Part shown: positions 1 to 10,974 of the stretch, piece after piece
How positions within the stretch are numbered: position 1 is the first letter of the stretch
Layout: each line of letters starts with the position of its first letter
Source: CAIXSE01 sp040769125
GTDB taxonomy: Bacteria > Actinomycetota > Thermoleophilia > UBA2241
DNA: 64,000 nt
Direction: 5' to 3'
Assembly: GCA_040769125.1 (NCBI GenBank)
Contig: JAXGLO010000001.1
Span: 1,772,561 to 1,836,560 of the forward strand
Position numbers and translations under genes: made by a program
Notes under the pieces: model-generated
Seen by the model: only the letters and a program-made list of their open reading frames with translations
Told to the model about the DNA's origin: nothing
Databases searched by the model: none

Positions 1-89
1 ATGTACCTCAAAGCCGTCTGGGCTTTCAGGATCGCCTGATCCTCACGGTCACCCAGGCCTCAGGGTCGCCCGCAGGCGAGGAAAGGGCG

Positions 90-565
90 CTACCCCCTCC
101 CCCGCCGCATCGCGATCGTCCCTGTGCGCACCACCTGGACGACCCCGAGGGGCTTGAGCAGCGCCAGCAGCGCCTCGATCTTGTTGAAGGAGCCCACCAC
201 GCGGAGCGTCACGAAGCGGCGATCCACGTCGATGATCTTCGCCTTGAAGATCTCGGCGATCTGCAGCACCTCGGTCTGCTTCTCGCCCTCGGAGCTCACC
301 TTCACCAGCAGCAGCTCCGCCGAGACCGACGAAGCCGGGTCGAGGTCGCGAACCTTCACGACGTTGACCAGCTTGTTGAGCTGCTTGGTGACCTGGTCCA
401 CAGGCTGCTCGTCGCCGTCGATCACGATCGTGATGCGCGAGAGCTTGGGGTCCTCGCTCGGGCCCACGGCGAGACTCTCGATGTTGAAGCCGCGCCGTGC
501 GAACAGGCCGGCGACGCGGGTGAGCACGCCGGGCTTGTTCTCGACGAGTGTGGAGAGCACGTGCT

Positions 566-569
<4 letters not shown>
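90..569 (-). CDS. ilvN: Acetolactate synthase small (regulatory) subunit
   Basis: This is the regulatory subunit of acetohydroxyacid synthase, which binds the IlvB catalytic subunit and confers valine feedback control at the first common step of branched-chain amino acid synthesis. The product is 159 residues. It opens with the ACT-domain signature LVENKPGVLTRVAGLFARRG, followed by the typical GDEQPVDQVTKQLNKLVNV segment and a C-terminal regulatory domain. The ATG overlaps the ilvB stop as ATGA, so translation is probably coupled. It is the last gene of ilvD-ilvB-ilvN within the window. The 89 bp downstream hold only a weak 6-bp hairpin (AAAGCC/GGCTTT) near the window edge. Confidence 0.95.
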
Positions 570-2346
<1,777 letters not shown>

Positions 2347-2350
<4 letters not shown>

Positions 2351-4020
2351 TGAAGAACCGCTCCCTTCTCCGCACCGGAGACGAGTCTGACGTAACGGGC
2401 GAGGTATCCCGATACGCCCGCGCGCGGCTGTGCGGGCGGCTGTGCCGCCTGGCGCCGCGCGAGCTCCTCCTCTGAGACGTCGAGGGTCAGGCTGCGAGCA
2501 GGGATGTCGATGCGAATGATGTCGCCGTCGCGGACGAGGCCGATGGGGCCTCCGGCGGCGGCCTCCGGCGCCACGTGGCCGATCGCGGCCCCGCGCGTGG
2601 CGCCGCTGAAGCGGCCGTCGGTGATGAGCGCCACGTCTTTGTCGCGACCCTGGCCGGCGAGCATGGACGTGGGGCTGAGCATCTCGGGCATGCCGGGCGC
2701 GCCCTTGGGGCCCTCGCCGCGGATAACGACCACGGAGCCCGAGGCGATGCGGCCTGCGCCGATCGCCTCCACGGCGTCCTTCTCGCTCTCGAAGACCTGG
2801 GCGGGGCCGCTGTGGCAGAGCATCTCGTCGGCCACGGCGCCCTCCTTGACCACGGCGCCGCTGGGCGCGAGGTTGCCGAAGAGCACGGCGAGGCCGCCGG
2901 TGGCGTGATACGGGCGATCGAGCGGCCGGATCACGTCGTCGTCGACAACGCGGGCGCCGGCCACCGCCTCGGCGATCGTGCCGCCGGCCACCGAGAGGGC
3001 GGAGCCGTCGAAGAGGCCGGCGTCGATGAGACGCTTGAGGACGGCCTGGATGCCGCCGGCGCGGTACAGGTCTTCCACGTGGTGCGCGCCGGCCGGAGCC
3101 AGCTTGCAGATGTGCGGCACCACGGCGGCGACGTCGTTGATGCGCTGCAGGTCGAACGCGTGGCCGGCCTCGGTGGCGATCGCCGCGAGGTGCAGCACGG
3201 TGTTGGTACTGCAGCCCAGGCTGGCGTCGGCGGCGAGAGCGTTGCCCACGGCCGCGTCGGTGAAGATGTCGCGCGGCTTGAGATCGGCGGCGAGCACGTC
3301 CATGACCTTGGCTCCGCTGTCCTTGGCGAAGCGCAAGCGCTCGCTGTAGACGGCCGGGATGGTGCCGTTGCCGGGCAGCGCCATGCCGATGACCTCGGCG
3401 AGGCAGTTCATGGAATTGGCCGTGAACATGCCCGAGCAGGAGCCACAGGTGGGGCAGGCGCCGCACTCCACCGCTTTAAGGCCGGCGTCGTCGAGGGCGC
3501 CCGTCTGGTGCTGGCCCACGGCCTCGAAGACGCTGTTGAGGTCGAGCGTACGTCCTTCGAGGCTGCCGGCCAGCATGGGGCCGCCGCCCACCATCACCGT
3601 AGGGATGTTGAGGCGCATCGCCGCCATCAGCATGCCGGGCACGATCTTGTCGCAGCACGGGACGAGCACGAGAGCGTCGAAGGCGTGCGCCAGGGTCATC
3701 GACTCGACGGTGTCGGCGATGAGCTCGCGGCTGGGCAGCGAGTAGTGCATGCCCTGGTGGTTCATGGCGATGCCGTCGCAGATGCCCATGACGCCGTACT
3801 CGAAGGGCGTGCCCCCGGCGCTGCGCACGCCCGCCTTGACGGCGTCGACGACGCTCCGCAGGTGCACGTGACCGGGCACCACCTCGTTGAAGGAGTTGGC
3901 GATGCCGATGAACGGCCGGTCCATCTCGGCGTCGCTCACGCCGAGGGCGCGCAGCAGTGAGCGATGTGGCGCCCGCGCCACGCCGCGCTTGATCTCGTCG
4001 CTTCTCAAGGTCACGCTCAC
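2347..4020 (-). CDS. ilvD: Dihydroxy-acid dehydratase
   Basis: This Fe-S enzyme dehydrates dihydroxyisovalerate and dihydroxymethylvalerate to the 2-keto acids. The product is about 557 residues, as usual for the family. Cluster and active-site motifs are visible: PCCDKIVPGMLMAAMR, then ECGACPTCGSCSGMFTANSM, and the C-terminal GRFSGATRG signature. The GTG start is placed just after an AGGAGG ribosome site; a second GTG two codons later has better spacing and is an alternative. An open frame extends about 165 nt further upstream but carries no family similarity. It is the first gene of the ilvDBN operon. A strong hairpin lies directly ahead of its ribosome site. Confidence 0.95.
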
Positions 4021-4032
4021 GCACCCTCCTCG

Positions 4033-4074
4033 CGCCTCACCGCCGCCGGCGCCGCAGGCGCCGGCGGTGAGGCG
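4033..4074 (-). promoter_or_regulatory. GC-rich hairpin immediately upstream of ilvD
   Basis: Near-perfect inverted repeat with arms CGCCTCACCGCC and its complement flanking GGCGCC blocks. It ends only a few bases before the ilvD Shine-Dalgarno. It could act as an attenuator or mask translation initiation. No branched-chain-rich leader peptide or T-box is recognisable, so a regulatory role is inference. Confidence 0.4.
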
Positions 4075-4168
4075 GTTATCGTCGACCGTGGATAAAAACA
4101 TCTTACTCGAAGCTGAAGCCCTGCGCCCGTGCGGACGCGCTCGACACTCGAGCCCAGCGGCCGCACCC

Positions 4169-4264
4169 GAGGCACCCTCGGCCACTGCGCCAGACGCACC
4201 CTCGGTTACTGCACCAGACGCACCCTCGGTTACTGCGCCAGACGCACCCTCGGCCGCCGCGCCG
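4169..4264. repeat. Four tandem copies of a 24-bp unit
   Basis: Four consecutive 24-bp units (4169-4192, 4193-4216, 4217-4240, 4241-4264) share the core GCACCCTCGG followed by NNACTGCNCCA; the last copy is the most divergent. They lie between the divergent ilvD and trx genes. In one plus-strand frame they would read as Ala-Pro-rich octapeptides, but there is no supported gene there. Confidence 0.8.
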
Positions 4265-4341
4265 CACGAGCCCGCGGATTAGCCTGCGGCCGCCGCGGGC
4301 ATCCATTCCTCGGGTGGAGAGCGCGGAGGATGGTTACAAGT

Positions 4342-4357
4342 ATACCCCTACGGGTAT
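4342..4357. promoter_or_regulatory. CsoR/CstR-type operator upstream of thioredoxin
   Basis: The palindrome ATACCC-CTAC-GGGTAT has the G/C-tract dyad form recognised by the CsoR/RcnR/CstR repressor family, which sense copper or persulfide. It lies 152 bp ahead of the thioredoxin GTG and is the only such dyad I noticed in the window. No CsoR-family gene is in the window, so the regulator would have to be elsewhere. Confidence 0.5.
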
Positions 4358-4509
4358 CCATCAGGCGTGCCGAAGCTCACGCCCATCGCGGAGCAGATAC
4401 TGGAACGGCTTGCGCAAGAGCGGCTCGCGCGCATACTCGAGAGCGAGCCTCTGAGACACGTCAACACGAACAGCGGCGAGGCCGAGGCCGGCCGCCAAGG
4501 AGGAACCCG

Positions 4510-4833
4510 GTGTCCAACGAAGTGAAGATCCTCACCGACGCGACCTTCGACGCAGAAGCGAGCAAGGATGCCACGCCGATGATCGTCGATTTCTGGGCGC
4601 CCTGGTGCGGCCCCTGCCGCATGGTGGGACCCGTGATCGACGAGCTGGCACAGGATCACAGCGACAAGGTTCGCGTGTGCAAGATCAACGTCGACGAGAA
4701 CCCGAGCGTCGCTTCACGGTTCGGCATCATGAGCATCCCGACAGTCATCCTGTTCAAGGATGGCCAGGTCGCCAAGCAGATCGTCGGCGCACGGTCCAAG
4801 GCCGACTTCGAGCGGGAGTTCGAGCTGGCCTGA
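4510..4833 (+). CDS. trxA: Thioredoxin
   Basis: Cytosolic dithiol-disulfide oxidoreductase of 107 residues. It has the canonical active site WCGPC (Cys33, Cys36), the preceding VDFWAPW strand and the cis-proline segment MSIPTVILFKDG. The GTG start follows an AGGAGG site by six bases. A 52-codon open frame starting with GTG at 4367 (N-terminus VPKLTPIAEQILERL) runs into the trx start and ends at 4525. It lacks its own ribosome site and is not called. The CsoR-like dyad at 4342-4357 suggests control by copper or sulfane-sulfur stress. Confidence 0.95.
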   Translation: MSNEVKILTDATFDAEASKDATPMIVDFWAPWCGPCRMVGPVIDELAQDHSDKVRVCKINVDENPSVASRFGIMSIPTVILFKDGQVAKQIVGARSKADFEREFELA

Positions 4834-4902
4834 CCTGCCGGCTCACGCCGCGAGCCGGCGCGGGAGCAGGCCGCACCGGCTCGGCAAGACACAGACCAGA
4901 GG

Positions 4903-4932
4903 GGGGAGGGGCGCTCGCGAGCGCCCCTCCCC
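4903..4932. terminator. Palindromic hairpin between convergent trx and gdhA
   Basis: A 30-bp perfect palindrome with 15-bp arms (GGGGAGGGGCGCTCG and its complement) lies between the convergent thioredoxin and glutamate dehydrogenase genes. There is no T-tract on either strand. It is probably a bidirectional, T-less terminator of the kind common in high-GC actinobacteria. Confidence 0.6.
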
Positions 4933-5018
4933 TCCTCGACGCAGTAGCTCTTGATCGAGCGAATGAGCGCCTCGACGAGGCGCGTCACACGCTCAGACGA
5001 CCCCTTCGTCGGCGACGC

Positions 5019-6359
5019 TCAGACGACGCCCTGGTCGAGCATCGCGTCGGCGACCCTGAGGAAGCCCGCGATGTTCGCGCCGGCGACGTAATCCCCGGCC
5101 ATCCCGAACTCCTCCGCAGCTTCGAGGCACTTCTGGTGGATCTGCTTCATGATCCCGCGCAGCCGGGCGTCGACTTCCTCGCGCGTCCACGAGAGCCGAA
5201 GGCTGTTCTGGCTCATCTCGAGCCCCGACGTGGCGACACCGCCGGCGTTCACGGCCTTGCCCGGGGCGAAGACCACGCCCGCCTCCCGGAAGACCTTGGT
5301 GGCCTCCGGCGTGCACGGCATGTTGGCGGCCTCGACGACGTACTTGCAGCCGTTGCTCACGAGCTCCTTGGCGCTCTCGCCGTCCAGCTCGTTCTGCGTC
5401 GCGGTGGGCACTGCGATATCGCACGTCGCCGCCCACGGCCGCTTGCCCTCGATCCACGTGAGGCCGAACTCGTCGGCGTAGTCCTTGGCCGGGCGGCGCG
5501 CCTGCACCCATAGCGGCTTGAGGAACTCCAGCTTCTCGCCGGCGATACCTTCCGGATCGTAGACGTAGCCGAACTCGTCGCCGACGGTGACGACCCGTGC
5601 GCCGAATTCGTTGGCCTTCTCAATGAAGTAGCTGCCCACGTTGCCGTACCCCGAGATGGCGATCGTCTTGCCCTCAAGAGTGTCGCCGCGGGCGGCAAGT
5701 GCCTCCGCCAGGAAGTAGGCGGTGCCGTAGCCCGTGGCCTCCGGCCTGATGAGCGAGCCGCCCCAGTTGATCTTCTTGCCGGTGAGCACGCCGGTGAAGT
5801 GGTTGGCGAGGCGCTTGTACTGACCGAAGAGGAAGCCGACCTCGCGCGCGCCGACGCCGATGTCGCCGGCCGGCACGTCGGTGTCGGGGCCTATGTGCCG
5901 CTGCAGCTCGGTCATGAAGCTCTGGCAGTACCGCATGGACTCGTTCTCGCTCTTTCCGCGCGGATCGAAGTCCGAGCCGCCCTTGCCGCCGCCCATGGGC
6001 AGCATGGTGAGCGCGTTCTTGAACACCTGCTCGAAGGCGAGGAACTTCATGACGCTCAGGTTGACCGTAGGGCTGAAGCGCAGGCCGCCCTTGTACGGGC
6101 CGATCGCGCTATTCATCTGTACGCGGTATCCACGGTTGACCTGGACGACACCGGCGTCGTCGACCCACGGCACGCGAAAGATAATGACGCGCTCCGGCTC
6201 CACCATGCGCTCCAGTATGCACGCCTCCTGGTACTCCGGCCGCCGCTTGAACACCGGCGCGAGAGACTCGGCGACCTCGCGGACCGCCTGGTGGAACTCG
6301 GCCTCCCCCGGATCCTTTTCCTTGACCGAGCGAATTACAGCTTCAATGTAGTCGTCCAC
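5019..6359 (-). CDS. gdhA: NADP-type glutamate dehydrogenase
   Basis: This enzyme aminates 2-oxoglutarate with ammonia to form glutamate. It is a 446-residue protein of the hexameric bacterial GdhA type. Visible motifs are MNSAIGPYKGGLRF, the catalytic-lysine region LPMGGGKGGSDFDP, VPAGDIGVGAREVG and the dinucleotide fold ISGYGNVGSYF. The GTG at 6359 is preferred because GGAGG lies eight bases upstream and the resulting N-terminus DDYIEAVIRSVKEKDP aligns with E. coli GdhA. In-frame ATGs at 6374 and 6404 are alternatives. The gene is monocistronic and convergent with trx, with a palindromic hairpin between them. Confidence 0.95.
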   Translation of the reverse strand: MDDYIEAVIRSVKEKDPGEAEFHQAVREVAESLAPVFKRRPEYQEACILERMVEPERVIIFRVPWVDDAGVVQVNRGYRVQMNSAIGPYKGGLRFSPTVNLSVMKFLAFEQVFKNALTMLPMGGGKGGSDFDPRGKSENESMRYCQSFMTELQRHIGPDTDVPAGDIGVGAREVGFLFGQYKRLANHFTGVLTGKKINWGGSLIRPEATGYGTAYFLAEALAARGDTLEGKTIAISGYGNVGSYFIEKANEFGARVVTVGDEFGYVYDPEGIAGEKLEFLKPLWVQARRPAKDYADEFGLTWIEGKRPWAATCDIAVPTATQNELDGESAKELVSNGCKYVVEAANMPCTPEATKVFREAGVVFAPGKAVNAGGVATSGLEMSQNSLRLSWTREEVDARLRGIMKQIHQKCLEAAEEFGMAGDYVAGANIAGFLRVADAMLDQGVV

Positions 6360-6573
6360 GAGCACACCCTCCATCGGGAATCGATTACCCGGCACCCCGG
6401 CCATCCTGCCCTATTCCCCCGGCAGGCACAAGTCTGCGGATAGCACGGCGACGAGGCCGGCGGCCCACCGCGAGCCGCCGCCGGCCAAGTCCGGCTTACG
6501 CTGCGGTGCGCCGCCGGCGCACCGCCCAATCTCAGTCATCTACGGCAGTCGCCTCGCGGCTCGCCTGCAGGGT

Positions 6574-8130
6574 TTACTCCCACTCGATGGTGCTCGGCGG
6601 CTTGCTCGAGATGTCGTACACGACGCGGTTGACCTCCGGCACCTCATTGATGATGCGCGATGAGAGCCTCTCGAGGAGATCGTATGGGAGTCGTGCCCAG
6701 TCGGCGGTCATGGCGTCGTCGCTCTTGACCGCGCGGATCGCGATCGCGTAGCCATAGGTGCGTTCGTCGCCCTGCACACCGACGCTGCGGATCACGGGCA
6801 GGATGGCGAAGCACTGCCAGATCTCGCGGTACATGCCGGCGCGCCGGATCTCCTCCTGCACGATCGCGTCGGCGCGCTGCAGGACGTCGACCCGCTCGCG
6901 AGTGATCTCGCCGATGATGCGGATCGCGAGGCCAGGGCCCGGGAACGGCTGGCGCCAGACGATGTGCTCGGGCAGGCCGAGCTCCTCGCCCACGGCGCGG
7001 ACCTCGTCCTTGAAGAGCCAGCGCAGCGGCTCGACCAGCTCGAGGTCCATCTTCTCGGGGAGGCCGCCGACGTTGTGATGGCTCTTGATCTTGGCGGCCT
7101 GGTCCGTGCCGCTCTCGATGACGTCGGAGTAGAGCGTGCCCTGCACGAGGAACCTGGCGTCGGTGAGCTTGCGCGCTTCCTCCTCGAAGCAGCGGATGAA
7201 CTCCTCGCCGATGATCTTGCGCTTGGACTCCGGGTCGGTGACCCCCTCCAGCTTGCCGAGGAAGCGGTCGCTGGCGTCGACGGCGACGAGGGGGATGCCG
7301 AACGTGCCCGAGAAGGTCTCGACGACGCGCTCGGCCTCGCGCATGCGCATCATGCCCTGATCGACGAAGACGCAGGTGAGACGCTTGCCGATCGCCTTGT
7401 GCATGAGCAGCGCGGCCACCGATGAGTCGACCCCGCCGGAGAGGCCGAGGATGGCCTTGTTGTCGCCGACCTGCTCGCGGATCTTGCGGATGGACTCCTC
7501 GATGATCGAGACCGGCGTGAAGGTCGGCGAGCAATGGCAGGCCTGATAGAGGAAGTTGCGCAGGACCTCGGTGCCCTTGGGAGTGTGCGCCACCTCGGGA
7601 TGGAACTGCACGGCGTAGATGCCGCGCTCGCGATCCTCCATGGCCGCCACGGGAGCGCTGCCGCTCGCCGCCAGCACCGTAAAGCCGGGCGGCGGCTCGG
7701 TGATGCTGTCGCGGTGGCTCATCCAGCACTGCTCTTCGCCACGGAGGCCTTTGAGGAGCAGGCCGGGCTCGAGCACGTTGAGCGTGGTCTTGCCGAACTC
7801 GCTGAGGCCGGTGCGCGCCACCGTGCCGCCGAGCTCGAGGGCGATGCTCTGGCAGCCGTAGCAGATGCCGAGGATCGGCACGCCGAGCGTGAAGATATCG
7901 GGGTTCACCCGGGGCCCGTCGTCGATGTAGACGCTCATGGGGCCGCCGGAGAGGATGATGCCCCTGGGGTTATAGGCCTTGATCTCCTCGATCGGAGCGT
8001 CGAACGGGATGAGCTCCGAGTAAACGCGGCACTCACGCACCCGTCGGGCGATGAGCTGGCCGTACTGTGCCCCGAAGTCGAGCACGAGGACGGTATCGAA
8101 CCCCTTGACTTCTTGCGCGGCCCGCGGCAC
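6574..8130 (-). CDS. guaA: GMP synthase (glutamine-hydrolysing)
   Basis: Converts XMP to GMP. The 518-residue product contains a class I glutamine amidotransferase domain (VLVLDFGAQYGQLIARRVRE; nucleophile in PILGICYGCQSIA), an ATP-pyrophosphatase P-loop (AILGLSGGVDSSVAA) and a dimerisation domain ending in the diagnostic PSTIEWE. The usual GICLG of the nucleophile elbow reads GICYG here, still with Cys. The GTG at 8130 follows GGGAGG with a short spacer; the open frame extends further upstream without homology. The IMP dehydrogenase gene lies directly upstream on the same strand, so IMP to GMP is encoded here as a unit. Confidence 0.96.
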   Translation of the reverse strand: MPRAAQEVKGFDTVLVLDFGAQYGQLIARRVRECRVYSELIPFDAPIEEIKAYNPRGIILSGGPMSVYIDDGPRVNPDIFTLGVPILGICYGCQSIALELGGTVARTGLSEFGKTTLNVLEPGLLLKGLRGEEQCWMSHRDSITEPPPGFTVLAASGSAPVAAMEDRERGIYAVQFHPEVAHTPKGTEVLRNFLYQACHCSPTFTPVSIIEESIRKIREQVGDNKAILGLSGGVDSSVAALLMHKAIGKRLTCVFVDQGMMRMREAERVVETFSGTFGIPLVAVDASDRFLGKLEGVTDPESKRKIIGEEFIRCFEEEARKLTDARFLVQGTLYSDVIESGTDQAAKIKSHHNVGGLPEKMDLELVEPLRWLFKDEVRAVGEELGLPEHIVWRQPFPGPGLAIRIIGEITRERVDVLQRADAIVQEEIRRAGMYREIWQCFAILPVIRSVGVQGDERTYGYAIAIRAVKSDDAMTADWARLPYDLLERLSSRIINEVPEVNRVVYDISSKPPSTIEWE

Positions 8131-8264
8131 TGCGCCTCCCTCGGTCGATGATGTCACGTACGAACAGATCCGGGGTGATGCACGCGGCGCCTCCCCCCAA
8201 GCCGACGTGATGACGCCCGCCCTGCAGGCCTCATGTATGTGTCGAGGTCGACCCGCTCCGCGGG

Positions 8265-9422
8265 TCAGCCCATGCCGACATCCTGCTCCTTCTGGAGCTT
8301 CTTGCCCTCGGTCATGAGCGCCGGCGCCACCATGACCTCGGCCTTCTGGAACGTGCTCAGCGACTCGTAGCCGCACGTTGCCATACTGGTGCGCAGGGCG
8401 CCGAAGAGATTCAGCGTGCCGTCGTTCTCGCGCGCCGGCCCGAGGAGAATCTCCTGCAGGCTGCCCTTGACCCCGGCCTTGACACGCGTGCCGCGCGGCA
8501 GCTGGGGATGGAAGGTCGCCATGCCCCAGTGGTAGCCGCGGCCCGCAGCCTCGGCGGCCGCGGCGAGCGGCGAGCCGATCATGACGGCGTCGGCGCCGAG
8601 GGCGATGGCCTTGCTGACGTCGCCGCCGGTGCGCATGCCGCCGTCGGCGATCACGTGGCAGTACTGGCCCGTCTCAAGGAGGTGCTGCACTCGGGCGGCG
8701 GCAGCGTCGGCGATGGCCGTGGCCTGCGGGACGCCGATGCCGAGCACGCCGCGCGTGGTGCAGGCGTGGCCGGGGCCGACGCCCACGAGCACGCCGACGG
8801 CGCCGGTGCGCATGAGATGCAGCGTAGTGGAGTACGAGGCCACGCCGCCGACGATCACGGGGACGGGGCACTCGCCGATGAACTTCCTGAGGTCGAGCGG
8901 CTGCACCCTGCTGCTCAGGTGCTCGGCCGAGACGACGGTGCCCTGGATGACGAGCACGTCGAGGCCGGCCTCGAGGGCGACCTGGTAGAACTCCTCGACG
9001 CGCTGCGGCGTGAGCGAGGCGGCCACCAGAACGCCGCCGTCCTTGATCTCCTTGATGCGCTTGGCGATGAGCTCGGCTTTGATGGGCTCCCTGTAGATCT
9101 CCTGCATCGTGCGCGTCGCCGACTCCTTAGGCAGAGAGGCGATCTGATCGAGTACCGCGTCGGCGTCGTCGTAACGGGTCTGCACGCCCTCGAGGTTGAG
9201 GACGGCGAGGCCGCCGAGCTTGCCCATGGTGACCGCAAAGGCGGGGTCGACCACGCCGTCCATCGCCGAGGCGAGGCAGGGAAGCGGCAGGGTATGCGGG
9301 CCGATCTTCCAGGTGATGTCGACGTCTTCGGCGTCGCGCGTACGCCGGCTCGGCACGATGGCTATGTCGTCGAAGCCGTAAGCACGGCGACCCTTCTTGC
9401 CGCGGCCGATCTCAACTTCCAT
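8265..9422 (-). CDS. guaB3: GuaB3-family IMP dehydrogenase
   Basis: Oxidises IMP to XMP, or is the GuaB3 paralogue found in Actinobacteria and Cyanobacteria. It has 385 residues and lacks the CBS pair of canonical GuaB. The catalytic-cysteine loop appears as GVGPGHACTTRGVLGIG, followed by IADGGMRTGGDVSKAIALGA, the phosphate-binding region. The ATG at 9422 has GAGGAGG six bases upstream and starts the family N-terminus MEVEIGRGKKGRRAYG. It is positioned just ahead of guaA on the same strand. Because it is the only IMPDH in the window, it cannot be judged whether a canonical guaB exists elsewhere. Confidence 0.92.
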   Translation of the reverse strand: MEVEIGRGKKGRRAYGFDDIAIVPSRRTRDAEDVDITWKIGPHTLPLPCLASAMDGVVDPAFAVTMGKLGGLAVLNLEGVQTRYDDADAVLDQIASLPKESATRTMQEIYREPIKAELIAKRIKEIKDGGVLVAASLTPQRVEEFYQVALEAGLDVLVIQGTVVSAEHLSSRVQPLDLRKFIGECPVPVIVGGVASYSTTLHLMRTGAVGVLVGVGPGHACTTRGVLGIGVPQATAIADAAAARVQHLLETGQYCHVIADGGMRTGGDVSKAIALGADAVMIGSPLAAAAEAAGRGYHWGMATFHPQLPRGTRVKAGVKGSLQEILLGPARENDGTLNLFGALRTSMATCGYESLSTFQKAEVMVAPALMTEGKKLQKEQDVGMG

Positions 9423-9475
9423 GCCGTCCTCCTCACAGGGACCGTGACCGGAACGAACCAGACTGAATCTACCGA

Positions 9476-9505
9476 AAGACCCGGGTACCAACGCACCCGG
9501 GTCTT
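9476..9505 (-). terminator. Rho-independent-like terminator after the PfkB kinase gene
   Basis: Eleven-bp perfect stem AAGACCCGGGT with its complement around an 8-nt loop, followed on the minus strand by a short T-rich run (TCTTTCGG). It sits between the sugar kinase gene and guaB3. Confidence 0.65.
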
Positions 9506-9606
9506 GAGCTCACTTCACAGTGCAGGTACAAGCTTGCTGACTCTCATGGCAACGTGGCTCGACTGTACCAGCGGCTTCCGGAAAGGGTCAACACAGACCG
9601 GAGGCG

Positions 9607-10569
9607 TCAGTCGGCGGGCACGCCGTCGCCGACCTCGACGGCCTCGGTGGTGGCCACCAGGCGCTCGGCCTCTGCGGCGTCGAGAACCCCGGCGCCGTAC
9701 TGCTGAGTGTTCGCGGCGGCCGCCGCGAGCCCGAAGCGCAGGCAATCGGAGAGATCGAGCTTGTCGTAGCGGGCACAGGCGAACCCGGCGAGGAAAGCGT
9801 CGCCGGAGCCCACCGTGCTCACCACGCTTTTCAGAGGCTCGACCGTTGCCGTGAAGACGTGCTCGCGATGGCCGGCACGGATGCGCGCCACGCAGCCGAA
9901 CCGCGACTTGATGATCACGTTACGAGCGCCCATCTCGCAGATCATCGCCGAGGCGTCGATCATGTCTTGCTCGTCGTGGAACTCGTGCCCCACGAGATCC
10001 TCGGCCTCGCGCGCGTTGGGGCACACCAGATGCGGGCGACCGCGCACGCCCAGACGCAGCGGCTCGCCGGCAGCGTCGAGCACTACGTAGCAGCGGTGCC
10101 GGCGCACGCGCTCGGTGACGATAGCGTAGAAATCCTCGCGGACCTTGCGCGGCAACGAACCGGCCAGAACGAGGAAGCGTGCACCTTTGGAGAGGTACTC
10201 GATCTTCTCGATGAGCGCTTCGATCTCGGCGACGCTGACCGCCGGGCCGTACTCGATGACCTCAGTGTTGCGCCTCGTCGTGGGGTCGACCACGACGGTC
10301 GTGGTCCGCGACTCTCCGGCGATGTGCACGAAGTCGCTGAGGATGTTCTCGCGCTGCAGGCCCTCGATGACCTGCTGGCCCGCGCGCCCGCCCACGAGGC
10401 CGGTGGCAATCACCGGCCGACCCAGGGAGCGCAGGGCGCGGGCGACGTTGATGCCCTTGCCGCCAGGCAGCGTGAAGCTCTCGCTGGCGCGGTGACGGTG
10501 ACCCATCTGGAAGCTGGGGACCGTCAACGTCTTGTCGACGGCCGCATTGGGAGTGACGGTGATGATCAC
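9607..10569 (-). CDS. PfkB-family 1-phosphofructokinase-like sugar kinase
   Basis: Predicted ribokinase/PfkB-fold kinase of 320 residues in the FruK/LacC (1-phosphofructokinase, tagatose-6-phosphate kinase) branch. The N-terminal ITVTPNAAVDKTL, the PGGKGINVARALRSLG signature and the C-terminal anion-hole and catalytic-base motif STVGSGDAFLAGFACA are all present. The start is GTG with only a weak GAGG upstream. No PTS or sugar-transport gene accompanies it, so the phosphosugar substrate cannot be named. It reads toward guaB3 but is separated from it by a hairpin terminator. Confidence 0.85.
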   Translation of the reverse strand: MIITVTPNAAVDKTLTVPSFQMGHRHRASESFTLPGGKGINVARALRSLGRPVIATGLVGGRAGQQVIEGLQRENILSDFVHIAGESRTTTVVVDPTTRRNTEVIEYGPAVSVAEIEALIEKIEYLSKGARFLVLAGSLPRKVREDFYAIVTERVRRHRCYVVLDAAGEPLRLGVRGRPHLVCPNAREAEDLVGHEFHDEQDMIDASAMICEMGARNVIIKSRFGCVARIRAGHREHVFTATVEPLKSVVSTVGSGDAFLAGFACARYDKLDLSDCLRFGLAAAAANTQQYGAGVLDAAEAERLVATTEAVEVGDGVPAD

Positions 10570-10727
10570 GTGCGGTCCGGCCTCTGATCCTCGTCTGCCC
10601 TGGACATACCGGCGCGCGACGTGCGCTGGCTCCGAGCAGGCTCAGTATAGCAGCAGGAACAACTCCCCGCCTTGACACCGCCCATGCCCGGGGATACTTT
10701 TCGTGAGCGTCATTCAATTGGCGTTAT

Positions 10728-10880
10728 CCTCGTTAGGTGAGGCTCCGACACACATAGAAGCCGTTGCCCGGAAACGTCCAGAGACGCCAACGGGTAGAAC
10801 AGGCACTACCGGAGCAAGGTTTTGCCCGAAACGGCTGAGGCCCTGACCTCTACGGTGTGGCGTGCTAAAGCTACGGACGA
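10728..10880 (+). promoter_or_regulatory. M-box (ykoK) Mg2+ riboswitch
   Basis: The 5' leader of the MgtE-like/NRAMP operon carries the conserved M-box blocks in the right order: CGTTAGGTGAGGCTCC, then GTTGCCCGGAAACGTCCAGA, AGACGCCAACGGGT, AACAGGCACTACC, and the closing GTGCTAAAGCTACGG. These sense Mg2+ and normally switch off Mg2+-transporter expression when Mg2+ is plentiful. The following GC-rich segment (about 10890-10935) probably holds the expression platform. The genes downstream fit the family's known targets. Confidence 0.92.
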
Positions 10881-10974
10881 CAGAGGATCGCCCTCCTGCT
10901 GCGCGCTTCGAGCCTCCCGCGGGGAGCACCGTTGTCCGACCCGCACAACGCGACAGATGAAGGAGGTGAGGGCG

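Noticed and set aside
4367..4525. A 52-codon frame running into the thioredoxin start
   Set aside because: It has no ribosome site and no similarity I recognise. It could be translated but is not supported enough to call.
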